In this document: piece after piece, positions 63,341-64,000 of the stretch
Layout: each line of letters begins with the position of its first letter
Position numbering within the stretch: position 1 is the first letter of the stretch
Assembly: GCA_963727535.1 (NCBI GenBank)
Contig: CAVSGR010000002.1
Span: 53,118-117,117 of the forward strand
Direction: 5' to 3'
DNA length: 64,000 nt
DNA from: RBG-16-34-14 sp963727535
GTDB taxonomy: Bacteria > Bacteroidota > Ignavibacteria > Ignavibacteriales > Ignavibacteriaceae
The notes under the pieces: model-generated
Seen by the model: the letters and a program-made list of their open reading frames with translations, nothing else
Database searches by the model: none
What the model was told of the DNA's origin: nothing
Made by a program: the position numbers and the translations under genes

Positions 63341-63886
63341 ATGGACAAACAAACATTAGATGATATATATAGAGATGATAATTACGATTATACAATCTTG
63401 AGTAAAGAACTATACAAAGCATATTGCATTACAAGTCTCAATTTATTGGAAAAATTGCAAAGTGACTTATCAATTAGAGATTCAATAATATTAGATTATA
63501 AATTTGAGGCGGAATTAGCAACAATTATGAGATGGTTTTACATTTTTATTTTAAGTAGTAAGCATTCTGAAAAATTATCTTTACAAGATATTATTAATGA
63601 ATTTTGGGAAATAGATTCTAAGATTTCAGAATTCACGGGAAAATTTTACAAAAAAGTAAGAAAGATTATTAATAAGAGATTCAATAAATATTCACGAGCA
63701 ATGTTCTCTTTACAACCTTTTGAAAAATTAAGCGTAGAATTCTTAGATTTGATAAACATAAGAGCCAACAGTAATAAAATTAATACTAAAGATTATTTTA
63801 CCTCACTATTTGAAAGCATTTATAACGCTCAAAATGAATCAATTACTCTTTTAATAAAAGAATACTCTTCTAAAGATAATCTATAG
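63341..63886 (+). CDS. All-helical protein, unrecognised
   Basis: A 181-residue protein from ATG 63341. It is predicted helical throughout, with LYKAYCITSLNLLEKLQSDL, FEAELATIMRWFYIFILSS, and YKKVRKIINKRFNKYSRAM, and basic patches that could bind nucleic acid or membrane. No catalytic or known domain motif was found. It lies 22 nt after the two-TM protein gene and probably shares its transcript. Its 3' end overlaps a possible minus-strand reading frame. Confidence 0.65.
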   Translation: MDKQTLDDIYRDDNYDYTILSKELYKAYCITSLNLLEKLQSDLSIRDSIILDYKFEAELATIMRWFYIFILSSKHSEKLSLQDIINEFWEIDSKISEFTGKFYKKVRKIINKRFNKYSRAMFSLQPFEKLSVEFLDLINIRANSNKINTKDYFTSLFESIYNAQNESITLLIKEYSSKDNL

Positions 63887-64000
63887 ATATATAAAACAAA
63901 TGCGAAACCATTGGAGAACTTACCACTTCTTTAATCTCAAAAGAGAATTCTTCTTTATCAATATTTTCAAACAACACTTATTCCTTCTTCAATCATTATC
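63870..64000 (-). CDS. Possible 3' end of a minus-strand gene (partial, low confidence)
   Basis: Reading the minus strand inward from 64000, one frame gives FENIDKEEFSFEIKEVVSSP and then MVSHLFYISIDYL before the stop at 63870. A neighbouring frame upstream reads MIEEGISVV. If one base is wrong near 63975 they join. It looks protein-like but is too short to trust and runs out of the window. Confidence 0.2.

Overview
The window reads as chromosomal DNA from an AT-rich, gram-negative member of the Bacteroidota/Ignavibacteria group. The clearest marker is the M14 carboxypeptidase at 44114-46828. Its C-terminal type IX secretion sorting domain carries the SQNYPNPFNPST signature that is very common in Ignavibacteria. 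A DUF5686 outer-membrane protein, DUF4097, a polyprenylglyceryl-phosphate synthase, YpdA and several outer-membrane barrel and lipoprotein genes agree with this placement. No rRNA, tRNA, CRISPR array, transposase or phage structural gene was seen.

Layout. 1-5250: a REC/PEP-synthase-like protein (5' end outside the window), a small zinc ribbon and two glutamate dehydrogenase paralogues placed tail to tail. 5371-15063: a cation/proton antiporter, DUF5686, a nitroreductase, a DUF4097 protein with nine TSGG motifs, a TPM protein, thioredoxin, a cell-wall amidase, an ICMT-like methyltransferase and a Trm112-like protein. 15322-21877: a di-haem cytochrome, PPK2 bracketed by two copies of one palindrome, ArsC/Spx, an orphan ParA, the polyprenylglyceryl-phosphate synthase, GmhA, DUF192 and a hydrolase. 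21942-23140: a stand-alone AIPR (abortive-infection type) gene. 23494-29239: a pyruvate dehydrogenase operon (homodimeric E1, two-lipoyl E2, E3). 29243-35676: a sigma-factor-like protein, a DUF255 protein, SIMPL, a cytochrome c, class I aldolase and YpdA.

35677-38880 is an accessory stretch. It holds a decayed outer-membrane barrel gene, a long imperfect palindrome resembling an integron attC site, an unknown ORF that may be its cassette, DUF4256 and a broken methyltransferase. 38881-42717 carries a GH8 and a GH5 glycoside hydrolase plus two small exported proteins. 42778-55782 holds a HAD phosphatase, the M14 peptidase, an SDF symporter, HemW, exported proteins, RecN, a NUDIX hydrolase, a YkvA protein and an S9 peptidase. 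55906-58762 is a minus-strand set of mostly unrecognised envelope proteins with a DUF892 protein upstream. 59260-62300 holds an Fn3-like exported protein, a remnant of a lipoprotein gene, a methyltransferase and RlmD. The last 1.7 kb contains two unrecognised genes, the first with two membrane segments.

About fifteen conserved genes are split by one or two single-base frameshifts, many of which can be repaired by one base in or next to a short homopolymer (for example DUF192, GH5, S9 peptidase, Lpd). The simplest reading is residual indel error in a long-read assembly, so broken genes are annotated here as whole loci with the break positions given. The best candidates for something new are the attC-like/cassette region (36648-37547), the AIPR locus, the unknown two-gene unit at 62354-63886, and the envelope operon with its nearby duplicated lipoprotein remnant.
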